This document shows positions 7,505 to 13,812 of a stretch of DNA of 13,812 nucleotides, piece by piece; position 1 is the first letter of the stretch, and each line of letters begins with the position of its first letter. The position numbers were made by a program, and so were the translations under genes. Below the pieces are notes generated by a model, which was not told the DNA's origin, did not search any database, and worked only from the letters and a program-made list of their open reading frames with translations. This DNA comes from Hyphomonadaceae bacterium (lineage in GTDB: Bacteria > Pseudomonadota > Alphaproteobacteria > Caulobacterales > Aquidulcibacteraceae), in contig JAEUMU010000183.1 in NCBI GenBank assembly GCA_016791325.1, forward strand, positions 1 through 13,812, written 5' to 3'.

Positions 7505-8428
7505 CTACAAATAGTTCAGAAGCGAGAGTTTTGAAAGATCGGAGAAGGTCTTTGCCGCAGCTTGATACTGCACCAGCAGCGAATTGAGCTGCACCGAGAT
7601 CGAGGCGACGTCGGCGTCCGCTTGCTCGCCGATCTCCTTCAGCAGCAAATTGGAGCGCTCCTGCAAGCGCACGCGCTCCGACGTGAAGCGGGCCTGAAGC
7701 TGGCCCGCGCGGCCCTCCTCGTTGGTGAATTTGTTCGCTTCAGCATCCAGCTGATCGGCGAAGGCCTGCAGCGCGTCTCGCTGAGGGCCGGTGATGGGTT
7801 GGCCGATCGTGCCGCCTGCGGCGTCCAGGAACAGCTTCATATCCTTGAGTGTCTGAAACAGGCCGCTTGAGAGCTCGGAAGCCTTGTTGGAAAGTATGAC
7901 AGGCTCTCCGGCGCCCAGCTCGATGATCTGATGCCGTTCCGCCTCGTCGAACACGCCGCTTGGGATCGGCGCGGCTGCGAGCGCGTCAAGCGAGGCGATC
8001 TTCACCGGCCCGCCATTTTGGCGTTCGCCTGCGAACATCGGCTGGCCGTTCCACGTCTCGTTCAGCGCCGACACGATCGACGAGAACGTCATGGACAATT
8101 CCACCGCAATGCCGCGCCCATCATTGGAGCTGATCGCCTCGCGAATCGACTGCGACAGCAGCGACGAAGATTGCGCAACTTGGCCCAAAGCCGCGCCCTG
8201 AACGCCAAAGCGCGCCTGCAACTGATCAATTACTGATACCCGCGAATCTGCGTCGGAACGCAGCGACTGCGCATTGAGCAAACGGCTCGCCGCGCCGCCG
8301 AAACCGCGCAGGTCGTTGGCTTTGACGCCAGAGGCCACCTGACGCTGCAGATCCGAAAGTTCGCGCGTGATGCGCCGGATATCGAGCTGAGCCTGGGTAG
8401 AGAAGCGAAGCGTGAGGGCGCTATTCAT
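7505..8428 (-). CDS. flgL: Flagellar hook-associated protein 3 (FlgL)
   Basis: FlgL is the second hook-filament junction protein, exported by the flagellar type III system and placed between FlgK and flagellin. The 307-residue product has a flagellin-like N-terminal helical domain (about 1-120). Next comes the FlgL-typical [16 protein letters not shown] stretch near 125-142, a short variable middle, and a C-terminal helix with [33 protein letters not shown] sequence (the last 29 residues). There is no cleavable signal peptide, as expected for type III export. The ATG at 8428 is preceded by AAGGA at 8438-8442, which overlaps the flgK TAA stop, so it follows flgK in one operon. It corresponds in position to the second gene of the Caulobacter flaN operon. 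A minor flagellin is the only realistic alternative, made unlikely by position. Confidence 0.9.
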   Translation of the reverse strand: MNSALTLRFSTQAQLDIRRITRELSDLQRQVASGVKANDLRGFGGAASRLLNAQSLRSDADSRVSVIDQLQARFGVQGAALGQVAQSSSLLSQSIREAISSNDGRGIAVELSMTFSSIVSALNETWNGQPMFAGERQNGGPVKIASLDALAAAPIPSGVFDEAERHQIIELGAGEPVILSNKASELSSGLFQTLKDMKLFLDAAGGTIGQPITGPQRDALQAFADQLDAEANKFTNEEGRAGQLQARFTSERVRLQERSNLLLKEIGEQADADVASISVQLNSLLVQYQAAAKTFSDLSKLSLLNYL

Positions 8429-8440
8429 CGCGGCTCATCC

Positions 8441-10597
8441 TTAGCGGTAGCCAATGGCCATAAGCACATCGAGCATCTCTTTGGCTGCCTGGATCACACG
8501 TGCGGCCGCGGCATAGGCGTTCTGATACGACGTCATCCTCAACAGTTCGTCATCGAGGCTGACGCCTTCGGCCTGGGCGCGCCGGTCCATCGCCGCAGTA
8601 GCCACCGCCTGGGCGCCATCGGCTGAGCGCTGCGCATCCGAAGCGAGCCGCCCCGCCTCCCCGCCAAGCCTTGCGGCATAAACGGCGAGCGTCGTCGACT
8701 GCGCCGTGAGCACGCCGGACGCGGGGAACGTGCGTACGGCGTCTCGTGCGGCCACGAGCGCCGCAGCGCCGCGATTGTCCCCCGCTTCGATAATACGCTG
8801 GCCGATCGAAGCGCTCAAATTGGGCCGCCCAACCGCAAGCCGGCCTGGATCGGCGGCGATCTCGGGATCGACGTTGATCTCGAGCGCCCGCCCCGCCGTG
8901 GCCAGCGTCGACAATCCATGCAGCGCCGACACGGAAACCCCCGTCGCGCCGCGCTGGGTGGAGTCGCCGAGCAGCTCAACGCGAAAAGATGGATTCGATG
9001 CGAATGAAAGGCGCCCCGTATTGGCGTCGAGCGAGAACACGCCGTATTCGCCAAGCCCCGTGCCTGTGGCGTTGAGCGCGCCGATCAGGTCATTCCAAGT
9101 TGATCCCGGCGCAGCAAGCGCGCCCGAGATCGAAATTGTGCGTTGCGCGATGAAGCGGCCGGCAGCGTCATGAACCTGGTACGTAAGTTGTCCCCCGGCG
9201 CCGAAACCGTGCAGATCCGCGCCTTGCACGCCATTCTCGAAAAACATCGGCGTGGGACGCGAGATAAGATCGTTCAGGCCGAAGAAGTGCGAAAAACCCC
9301 GCCCGGCGCGGTCGCTAGGATCGGCGGCGTCTTGTTGGACCACAAGCCCGCCGCCACCGCTCACATTGAGCGAAAGCACGCCGCCGGAAAAGCTCGCCGA
9401 GCCGGCGGGCGTCGCCGTCGCCAATGCGGCGTTTAACGCGCTGGCGAAATCGTCAATGGCGCCGCCCGCAAAGCTGAACACGCCCGCCGGAGATTCCGCT
9501 GTGACCGTCTGCGCATCGAAATCAATGGTCAGACGCTGAGCCAGATTGCCGACGGAATTTGTAAGGCCGATAACAGCCTTGCCCGTGAACCCGATCGCAT
9601 CCGTGCCCAGAAGGCCGGTTTGGCGGCCTACCAATTGGCTCACGGCGGGCGACGAGGCGTTTTGATTATGCACCTCATTGAGCGCATCGCCCAAGGAAGC
9701 GGCGAAGCCGCCGAGCGCCTCCGCCAAGCCCGGCAAATCCTTATCGCGGACTTGCAGCAGGCCTTTAATCTCTCCGCCCAAAAGGAATGGCTCAATGTTG
9801 GATTGGGCGCCGAGATCTTCGTTGAACGTAATCACACCATGGGTAGCGAACGCGGAGCTGTTGGGCGTATAATTGAGCCGGGCCGCCTGCACGCCCACGA
9901 GCAGCGCGCCGCCGCTCGTGCGCACATGCACGCCGCCTTCCGATAGCGGCGCCACACGCACGTCAAGCAGGGCCGAGAGTTGATCGATGAGCGCCGATTG
10001 CGCATTTTCAGCCGCGCTGGCGTCTGCGCCCGTGCGCTTGTTGAGACGAATTTCATCGTTGAGGCCGGCGATGCGGTCCATCAAGCTTTGGGCCTCGGCC
10101 ACCGCGTCCGCGATGCGCTGATCGGCTTCCGCCACGAGGTCTTGAACCGACTGAGCGATGCGATGCACTTCGGCGTAGGTCGACTGCAGCGTGCTGACGG
10201 CATCGACGCGGCGCAAAGACGACGCTGGATCGACACTGATCTCGCTCAAAGAGCCCCAGAACTGATCCAGGGCGGCAAACATCGAGGAGCTGCTCGAAGG
10301 GTCGCCGAATGCAGACTGCGCGCGCGCGAGAATGTCCGCCCGCGCCGCCGAAGAACCTCGCGCCGCTTCGGCGATGTACGTCGCGGTGGCGAGGAATCGA
10401 TCGGCGGCGCGCTGCACGCCAGCCACCTCGACGCCTGCGCCAATGCCGAGCTGCGTGCGCGGCTGCAGCGTCATCGTGGTGCGGACGTAGCCAGGCGTGC
10501 TTGCGTTGGCGATGTTCTGCGACACCACCGACATGCCGGTTTGCGACGCCCGGAGGCCCGAAAGGCCCGCTAGGAGAACCTGCGTCAGCCCGCTCAT
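8441..10597 (-). CDS. flgK: Flagellar hook-associated protein 1 (FlgK)
   Basis: FlgK is the first hook-filament junction protein, an extracellular axial component exported by the flagellar type III system. I start it at the ATG at 10597 (718 aa). This gives the classic N-terminus MSGLTQVLLAGLSGLRASQ, followed by SQNIANASTPGYVR at 26-39. The frame is open 183 nt further upstream, but that stretch contains a sigma-54 promoter and encodes no family sequence. The N-terminal rod-type domain and coiled segments (about 1-250) come first. A long variable middle follows. The conserved C-terminal helix has LDDELLRMTSYQNAYAAAARV and ends EMLDVLMAIGYR. The length is above that of enteric FlgK (about 547 aa), because of the large central domains. 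No good Shine-Dalgarno sequence precedes the start. Confidence 0.93.
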   Translation of the reverse strand: MSGLTQVLLAGLSGLRASQTGMSVVSQNIANASTPGYVRTTMTLQPRTQLGIGAGVEVAGVQRAADRFLATATYIAEAARGSSAARADILARAQSAFGDPSSSSSMFAALDQFWGSLSEISVDPASSLRRVDAVSTLQSTYAEVHRIAQSVQDLVAEADQRIADAVAEAQSLMDRIAGLNDEIRLNKRTGADASAAENAQSALIDQLSALLDVRVAPLSEGGVHVRTSGGALLVGVQAARLNYTPNSSAFATHGVITFNEDLGAQSNIEPFLLGGEIKGLLQVRDKDLPGLAEALGGFAASLGDALNEVHNQNASSPAVSQLVGRQTGLLGTDAIGFTGKAVIGLTNSVGNLAQRLTIDFDAQTVTAESPAGVFSFAGGAIDDFASALNAALATATPAGSASFSGGVLSLNVSGGGGLVVQQDAADPSDRAGRGFSHFFGLNDLISRPTPMFFENGVQGADLHGFGAGGQLTYQVHDAAGRFIAQRTISISGALAAPGSTWNDLIGALNATGTGLGEYGVFSLDANTGRLSFASNPSFRVELLGDSTQRGATGVSVSALHGLSTLATAGRALEINVDPEIAADPGRLAVGRPNLSASIGQRIIEAGDNRGAAALVAARDAVRTFPASGVLTAQSTTLAVYAARLGGEAGRLASDAQRSADGAQAVATAAMDRRAQAEGVSLDDELLRMTSYQNAYAAAARVIQAAKEMLDVLMAIGYR

Positions 10598-10698
10598 GTT
10601 TGGGCGCTCGGCAGAAACATCCCAGCGCCCGGCCAATTTTGCCGCCCTGCGCAACGCGTGCGCATGCGCGTAAATGAGAGCCGAAGCGACTGATACAT
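10594..10698 (-). CDS. Candidate leader ORF upstream of flgK (34 aa)
   Basis: In the predicted flgK leader, an ATG at 10698 has GGAG 9 nt upstream and opens a 34-codon frame (MYQSLRLSFTRMRTR...). It ends in a TGA overlapping the flgK ATG. An in-frame ATG at 10713 would give 39 residues. Since flgK lacks an evident ribosome site, translation of this frame could deliver ribosomes to flgK. The overlap follows automatically from flgK starting ATGAG, and the peptide resembles nothing I know. This is a hypothesis only. Confidence 0.2.
   Translation of the reverse strand: MYQSLRLSFTRMRTRCAGRQNWPGAGMFLPSAQT
10630..10644. promoter_or_regulatory. Candidate ftr-like (FlbD-type) inverted repeat, site 1
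   Basis: CGGC-N7-GCCG with an AT-rich centre (CGGCCAATTTTGCCG). It shares TTGCCGCCC on its right side with site 2 at 10814-10828. It lies about 115 nt downstream of the predicted flgK start of transcription. Caulobacter FlbD sites are found about 100 nt from sigma-54 promoters, including downstream positions. Assignment to FlbD is an inference from context. Confidence 0.4.
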
Positions 10699-10764
10699 AA
10701 TGCTTTTCTCCATCACTCCGAGCGCCGCAGTAAGTCGCGCGGAGGCCTGGGCGAATTCTCCTTC

Positions 10765-10780
10765 GCAAGCTCGGGGCCAT
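10765..10780 (-). promoter_or_regulatory. Sigma-54 promoter of flgK-flgL
   Basis: On the - strand: TGGCCCC-GAGC-TTGCG, with GG (10778-10777) and GC (10766-10765) separated by exactly 10 nt. This fits the -24/-12 consensus TGGCACG-N4-TTGC. Transcription would begin near 10753, leaving a leader of about 155 nt before flgK. Caulobacter transcribes the equivalent operon from a sigma-54 promoter in the same divergent arrangement. Confidence 0.72.
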
Positions 10781-10792
10781 GGTGAACGGCTG

Positions 10793-10805
10793 GGCAGAAG
10801 CTGCC
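10793..10805. promoter_or_regulatory. Candidate activator inverted repeat, site 3
   Basis: GGCAG-AAG-CTGCC, perfect 5-bp arms that also fit GGC-N7-GCC. Its start is 22 bp from that of the GGC-N7-GCC core of site 2, about two helical turns, so both would lie on the same face of the DNA. It is weaker than sites 1 and 2 because the centre is not AT-rich. Confidence 0.25.
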
Positions 10806-10813
10806 GCGCGGCT

Positions 10814-10828
10814 CGGCGTTTCTTGCCG
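10814..10828. promoter_or_regulatory. Candidate ftr-like (FlbD-type) inverted repeat, site 2
   Basis: CGGC-N7-GCCG (CGGCGTTTCTTGCCG), the same pattern as site 1. It is centred about 109 nt upstream of the predicted fliK start of transcription and about 68 nt upstream of that of flgK. It is therefore placed to activate both sigma-54 promoters. Binding by an FlbD/NtrC-type activator is inferred. Confidence 0.45.
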
Positions 10829-10903
10829 CCCCGCCGCCCCCAGCGCATCCGCGCCGCCGACTCAATTCGTTGTTTTTCATACAATTTTTCATGGTTAGCG
10901 GCG

Positions 10904-10919
10904 TGGCGCGAGGCTTGCT
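10904..10919 (+). promoter_or_regulatory. Sigma-54 promoter of fliK-flgD-flgE
   Basis: TGGCGCG-AGGC-TTGCT, with GG at 10905-10906 and GC at 10917-10918, exactly 10 nt apart. This is an almost ideal -24/-12 element. Transcription would start near 10930, 40 nt before the fliK ATG. The position ahead of a hook operon matches known sigma-54 control of late flagellar genes in Caulobacter. Confidence 0.82.
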
Positions 10920-10969
10920 GAGGGAACCGGACGCACGGGTGGACAAGGCCCGCGCGCATTGGGGGACCT

Positions 10970-12364
10970 ATGGATTTCGCGGCCGACGCCGTATTCGACA
11001 TCGCCACGCCGGCGCCGCGCGCGCCAGGCGAGCGCAACCCGCGCCCGGCGCCGGCAAAAGCCGGCGAAACCTTTGATGATCATCTCTCCGCAGCGCTGAA
11101 CGCAGAAGCGCCCGCGCCAGACACACCGCCAGCGCCCGAGGCCGCGCCGATCGCAACGAACGCGCCTGTCGCTGCAGCGCAGCCAGCGCCTACTCCAGCA
11201 ACGCTCGTGCTCACCGCACTGGAAGCACCTCCAGTGCAGGCCCAGGCCGATAGCGCGCAACCCGCCCCCGCGGCCACTCTGAAAGCTGCGGCGCCGGAAT
11301 CAGGCTCACTGCAGATCGCCGCGCCTGAAGCGGACGCGCCGCAACCGCAAGCGCCAACGACGACGCAGGCGACAAAAGCCAAAGCCAAGACCGCGCCGAC
11401 AGGCGAGATTACAGCGCCGACGCACCCGACAACGCAGACTGAAGCGGCCCCACCGGTTCCAATCGTCGCGGCAGCGACCCCAGCAAACGCCCCCACCGCG
11501 CAGCCCCAGCCAGCCATGCCCGATCTCGTGGACACGCCGCCGCAAGCTGTCGCGCCCGCCGCATCGACGGCGGCGTCACAGAACGCTGCCGCAAGCGCAG
11601 CCGCGCCTGCGCCACATGACGCAGTGCGCGCCGCGACGCAGGCCGCGGCTGCGCCCGCGGCGCCAACAGAGCCGACGCCCGCGGACGCGGCGCCGGATTT
11701 GAAGCCCAATGGCGGCGATCCAAGGTCCGCCCCTGCCCCGGCCAACGCCAACACGGCCGCAAAAGCGACAGCCGCCAAAGCGGCCGTGGCAACCACACCT
11801 GCGCCAACCATAGCGCCGGCGCCTCTCAGTGATGTGAATGCGCCTGCCGCGCAGCTGGAAGCTCCCGCTCACGGGACCAACGCAGCCAACGCACAAGGCG
11901 CTTCTTCCCACGTCGATCACACCGCTGCGACGCGCGCGGCGCCCGCCGCAGTGCAGGTGAGCCGCGAACTTGTGCGACGCTACGACGGCGGCGCGACACG
12001 TTTCGAGCTACGGCTTGATCCGCCCGAGTTGGGACGCGTTGAGGTGCGCCTTGAGGTTTCACGCGATCATCGCGTCAGCGCCGTGATCGCCGCCGATAGC
12101 CCGCAGGCGCTGAGCGAACTTGCGCGGCATGCCCGCGAGCTTGAACAGAGCCTGCAATCGGCAGGGTTGGAACTCGCCGACAACGGCCTCTCTTTCGATC
12201 TGCGCCAAGGTGGCGACGGCGCCGCTGACGCGGACTCAGCGCGTGGCGCACGCGACGCCGGCGCCGGCGGCCAAGATGCGGAACCAGAAAATGCAGCGCC
12301 GGCCTTGGCGCGTCCAATTGGATTCGAGCGCTGGCGTGGCGTTCGTGTCGATCTTAGTGTTTAG
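10970..12364 (+). CDS. fliK: Flagellar hook-length control protein FliK
   Basis: FliK is the secreted ruler that measures hook length and switches the type III export gate from hook to filament substrates. The product is 464 aa. The N-terminal two thirds (about 20-325) are Ala/Pro-rich, low-complexity and probably extended, as expected for the ruler part. The C-terminal Flg_hook domain (about 327-415) carries SRELVRRYDGG, then LRLDPPELGRVEVRLEV at 347-363 and a helical stretch of HARELEQSLQSAGL. A Gly/Ala/Asp-rich tail follows. The ATG at 10970 is preceded by GGGGGA at a good distance and lies 40 nt after the predicted transcription start. flgD follows 11 nt after the stop. Linker length is poorly conserved in this family, so identification rests on the C-terminal domain and the neighbours. 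Confidence 0.9.
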   Translation: MDFAADAVFDIATPAPRAPGERNPRPAPAKAGETFDDHLSAALNAEAPAPDTPPAPEAAPIATNAPVAAAQPAPTPATLVLTALEAPPVQAQADSAQPAPAATLKAAAPESGSLQIAAPEADAPQPQAPTTTQATKAKAKTAPTGEITAPTHPTTQTEAAPPVPIVAAATPANAPTAQPQPAMPDLVDTPPQAVAPAASTAASQNAAASAAAPAPHDAVRAATQAAAAPAAPTEPTPADAAPDLKPNGGDPRSAPAPANANTAAKATAAKAAVATTPAPTIAPAPLSDVNAPAAQLEAPAHGTNAANAQGASSHVDHTAATRAAPAAVQVSRELVRRYDGGATRFELRLDPPELGRVEVRLEVSRDHRVSAVIAADSPQALSELARHARELEQSLQSAGLELADNGLSFDLRQGGDGAADADSARGARDAGAGGQDAEPENAAPALARPIGFERWRGVRVDLSV

Positions 12365-12375
12365 GGAGAGAGCTG

Positions 12376-13029
12376 GTGGCCGTTGATCCCGTCAGCGCAG
12401 CGAGCGCTTCAGGTACGGCGCGCACGCGCCTTTCCGACAATTACGACACGTTCCTGGTGTTGCTGACCGCGCAATTGCAGAACCAAGATCCGCTCGCGCC
12501 AATGGATTCGACGCAATTCACCCAGCAACTTGTACAATTCAGCCAAGTTGAACAACAGATACGCACCAATGAGCAGCTCGAGGGCCTGGTCACGCAATAC
12601 CAGGCCGCGTCCGCGGGCGCGGCGCTCTCTTACCTGGGACGCGACGCAATTATCGACGCCAGCAACACCTATCTGGCGAACGGTTCGGCCAACTGGGCCT
12701 ACAGCCTCCCCTCGGCAGCCAACGAACTGAACATTCAGGTGCGCGACGCCCGCGGGCGCACCGTGTTCACCACCATTTCACAGCCCCGCGGTCAGGGAGA
12801 ACATTTGTTCTCCTGGGATGGACGCATGGACAATGGCCAAACCGCGCCAGACGGCGTTTATTCTCTCGTCGTCAGCGCGAAGGATGCCGAAGGCGCGGAC
12901 ATGACATCCACAGTGCGCGTGCGCGAAACCATCATGGGCGTGGATTTCTCGGGCGGCACGCCCGTGGTGATCACGCCTTCCGGCACACGCGGCATCGATG
13001 CAATCCGCTCAGTGCTCGACAGACTCTGA
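12376..13029 (+). CDS. flgD: Flagellar hook cap / assembly protein FlgD
   Basis: FlgD forms the temporary cap that lets FlgE subunits polymerise at the growing hook tip. The 217-residue product has the conserved N-terminal region at 22-62: NYDTFLVLLTAQLQNQDPLAP then MDSTQFTQQLVQFSQVEQQ. A central LSYLGRDAI follows, then the C-terminal beta domains with VRDARGRTVFTT and SWDGRMDNGQTAPDGVYSLVV. The start is GTG at 12376, with AGGGAGAG just upstream overlapping the fliK stop. The length is typical. It is the middle gene of the fliK-flgD-flgE operon. Confidence 0.95.
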   Translation: MAVDPVSAASASGTARTRLSDNYDTFLVLLTAQLQNQDPLAPMDSTQFTQQLVQFSQVEQQIRTNEQLEGLVTQYQAASAGAALSYLGRDAIIDASNTYLANGSANWAYSLPSAANELNIQVRDARGRTVFTTISQPRGQGEHLFSWDGRMDNGQTAPDGVYSLVVSAKDAEGADMTSTVRVRETIMGVDFSGGTPVVITPSGTRGIDAIRSVLDRL

Positions 13030-13073
13030 TCTTTGATTTGGACGCCCGCCGAACGCAGGCGCCGTCACGCGCA

Positions 13074-13117
13074 GAAGCGCTTCCAACGAAACCTTCGACC
13101 GCGCTGGGACAAGCGCG
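13074..13117 (+). other. Palindromes in the flgD-flgE spacer
   Basis: The 106-nt spacer holds a 10-bp palindrome GAAGCGCTTC (13074-13083). It also holds a hairpin with arms CGCGCT (13100-13105) and AGCGCG (13112-13117), extendable by one C-G pair, with loop GGGACA. No T-run follows, so a terminator is unlikely. The hairpin ends 18 nt before the flgE ATG and could affect RNA stability or flgE translation, which is an inference. Confidence 0.35.
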
Positions 13118-13135
13118 GGCGTGATGGAGTGAAGC

Positions 13136-13812
13136 ATGTCTATCTATACCGCCCTACGCGCGGGCGTTTCCGGCCTGACCGCCAATTCCAGCGCGCTGGC
13201 CGTCATTTCTGACAACATCGCCAACGTAAACACTGTCGGCTACAAACGTGGCGGCGTGGACTTCAGCGCGCTGGTGAACGCGCAGAACTCAAACACCACC
13301 TACAACGCCGGCGGCGTGCTGCCGTTGGTGCGCCAACAAATCTCATTGCAAGGCTCGCTTGAGCAATCGCGCTCCACGACCGATCTCGCCATCTCCGGTG
13401 ATGGCTTCTTCATCGTCTCCACCAACAACCAGCAGCTCTCGAACGGCGGCAGCGTGCTATTCACGCGCGCGGGCTCTTTCACGATCGACGCCAAGGGCTA
13501 TATGGTGAACGCGCAGGGCTTGTTCCTGCAGGGCTGGCCCGTCGGCAGCGATGGCAGCGTCACCTCCTCACCGACAAGCCTGTCGGCGATCGAGCCAGTG
13601 AACATTGCCGGCGTCGGGGGCCTGGCTGAGCCCACGAGCAATGTCGGCCTCAACGCCAACCTCAATTCAGGGCAGGCCGATTATGCGGGCGCGCAAGGCG
13701 CCTATGATGTCGGCGATCTCGCCACGGGCGCCATCACCCCACACTTTGAAAGCTCGCTGGAAGTATTCGACAGCCTCGGCGCGCCGCGAACCATCGCGTT
13801 CGGCTTCCTGAA
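13136..13812 (+). CDS. flgE: Flagellar hook protein FlgE (3' end outside window)
   Basis: FlgE polymerises into the flagellar hook, the universal joint between rod and filament. The frame stays open from the ATG at 13136 to the window end, giving 225 residues. GGAG 6 nt upstream supports the start. Visible features are the N-terminal rod-type helix MSIYTALRAGVSGLTANSSA, then SDNIANVNTVGYKR at 25-38, and the D1 motif LAISGDGFFIVS at 84-95. The TRAGSFTIDAKGYMVNAQG segment at 110-128 and DSLGAPRTIAFGF near the end are also present. These features distinguish it from FlgG and FlgF mainly by context (after flgD) and by the domain following the TRAGSF motif. The C-terminal part is missing from the window. 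Confidence 0.93.
   Translation, partial: MSIYTALRAGVSGLTANSSALAVISDNIANVNTVGYKRGGVDFSALVNAQNSNTTYNAGGVLPLVRQQISLQGSLEQSRSTTDLAISGDGFFIVSTNNQQLSNGGSVLFTRAGSFTIDAKGYMVNAQGLFLQGWPVGSDGSVTSSPTSLSAIEPVNIAGVGGLAEPTSNVGLNANLNSGQADYAGAQGAYDVGDLATGAITPHFESSLEVFDSLGAPRTIAFGFL

Larger units (their letters stand above)
10598..10969. other. Divergent flagellar control region between flgK and fliK (372 nt)
   Basis: This is the longest stretch without a firm gene. It holds a - strand sigma-54 promoter for flgK-flgL, a + strand sigma-54 promoter for fliK-flgD-flgE, and three GGC-N7-GCC inverted repeats. It also has an AT-rich tract (about 10862-10897) lying between the nearest repeat and the fliK promoter, where a DNA-bending protein such as IHF would be expected; I find no exact IHF consensus there. 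One GANTC (10859-10863) could be a CcrM methylation site if the organism has that enzyme. A GC palindrome (10654-10671, ACGCGTG against TGCGCGT with wobble pairs) falls in the flgK leader. Confidence 0.75.

Noticed and set aside
10598..10780. 61-residue N-terminal extension of FlgK
   Set aside because: FlgK normally begins MS-x-L near its rod-type helix, and the extension contains the sigma-54 promoter.
10862..10897. IHF binding site in the AT-rich tract
   Set aside because: The location is right for DNA bending, but no exact match to the WATCAA-N4-TTR consensus is found on either strand; mentioned only as an AT-rich tract.
11080..11811. Open frame of 243 codons antisense to fliK
   Set aside because: Its Ala/Gly/Cys-rich product is the mirror of the GC-rich repetitive FliK linker. 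It has no recognisable motif and no ribosome site, while the opposite strand has a firm gene.
13106..13121. Possible sigma-54 promoter directly before flgE (GG-N10-GC)
   Set aside because: The -12 half lacks TTGC and the transcription start would fall about 4 nt before the ATG; only the spacing matches.
1..13812. CRISPR array, insertion sequence, prophage, toxin-antitoxin pair or defence system
   Set aside because: No regularly spaced direct repeats, transposase or integrase motifs, or defence-type domains are seen; nearly all of the window is housekeeping, catabolic or flagellar coding sequence.

Overview
The window is GC-rich, densely packed bacterial DNA that reads as chromosomal sequence of an alphaproteobacterium, probably from the Caulobacterales/Hyphomonadaceae neighbourhood. 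Three observations point there. MnmA has the alphaproteobacterial sequence style. The hook operon (fliK-flgD-flgE) and the hook-associated operon (flgK-flgL) are divergent, the layout known from Caulobacter. Sigma-54 type promoters sit between those two operons. The lineage is an inference from gene content; no rRNA or tRNA is present to confirm it.

Left part (1-3963, + strand): the end of paaI followed by a complete paaABCDE set. This is the multicomponent ring-1,2-phenylacetyl-CoA epoxidase of aerobic phenylacetate catabolism, with the companion thioesterase PaaI. Genes B to E are packed with 4-7 nt start/stop overlaps and look like one translationally coupled operon. PaaE (reductase) feeds electrons to the PaaA di-iron subunit, PaaB and PaaC complete the oxygenase, PaaD probably serves Fe-S or cofactor maturation, and PaaI relieves CoA trapping.

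Middle part (3960-8428, - strand): reading right to left, flgL, mnmA (tRNA 2-thiouridylase), possibly a 52-residue small ORF, an acetyl-CoA C-acetyltransferase-type thiolase, and a DUF2332 protein. The last gene runs tail-to-tail into paaE with a 4-nt overlap. No convincing intrinsic terminator separates any of these genes.

Right part (8441-13812): flgK is on the - strand, and fliK, flgD and the first 225 codons of flgE are on the + strand. The 372-nt spacer between flgK and fliK (10598-10969) holds two opposed sigma-54 (-24/-12) promoters. It also holds three GGC-N7-GCC inverted repeats, two of which share a longer core, which are candidates for FlbD-type (ftr) enhancer sites. An AT-rich stretch and one GANTC site are present as well. 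The two operons together supply the hook cap (FlgD), hook (FlgE), hook-length ruler (FliK) and hook-filament junction (FlgK, FlgL), so a shared divergent control region makes sense.

I see no CRISPR array, insertion sequence, prophage, toxin-antitoxin pair or evident new biological system. The most interesting parts are the divergent flagellar control region, the possible readthrough from flagellar genes into mnmA and the metabolic genes beyond it, and a few candidate small ORFs and hairpins.
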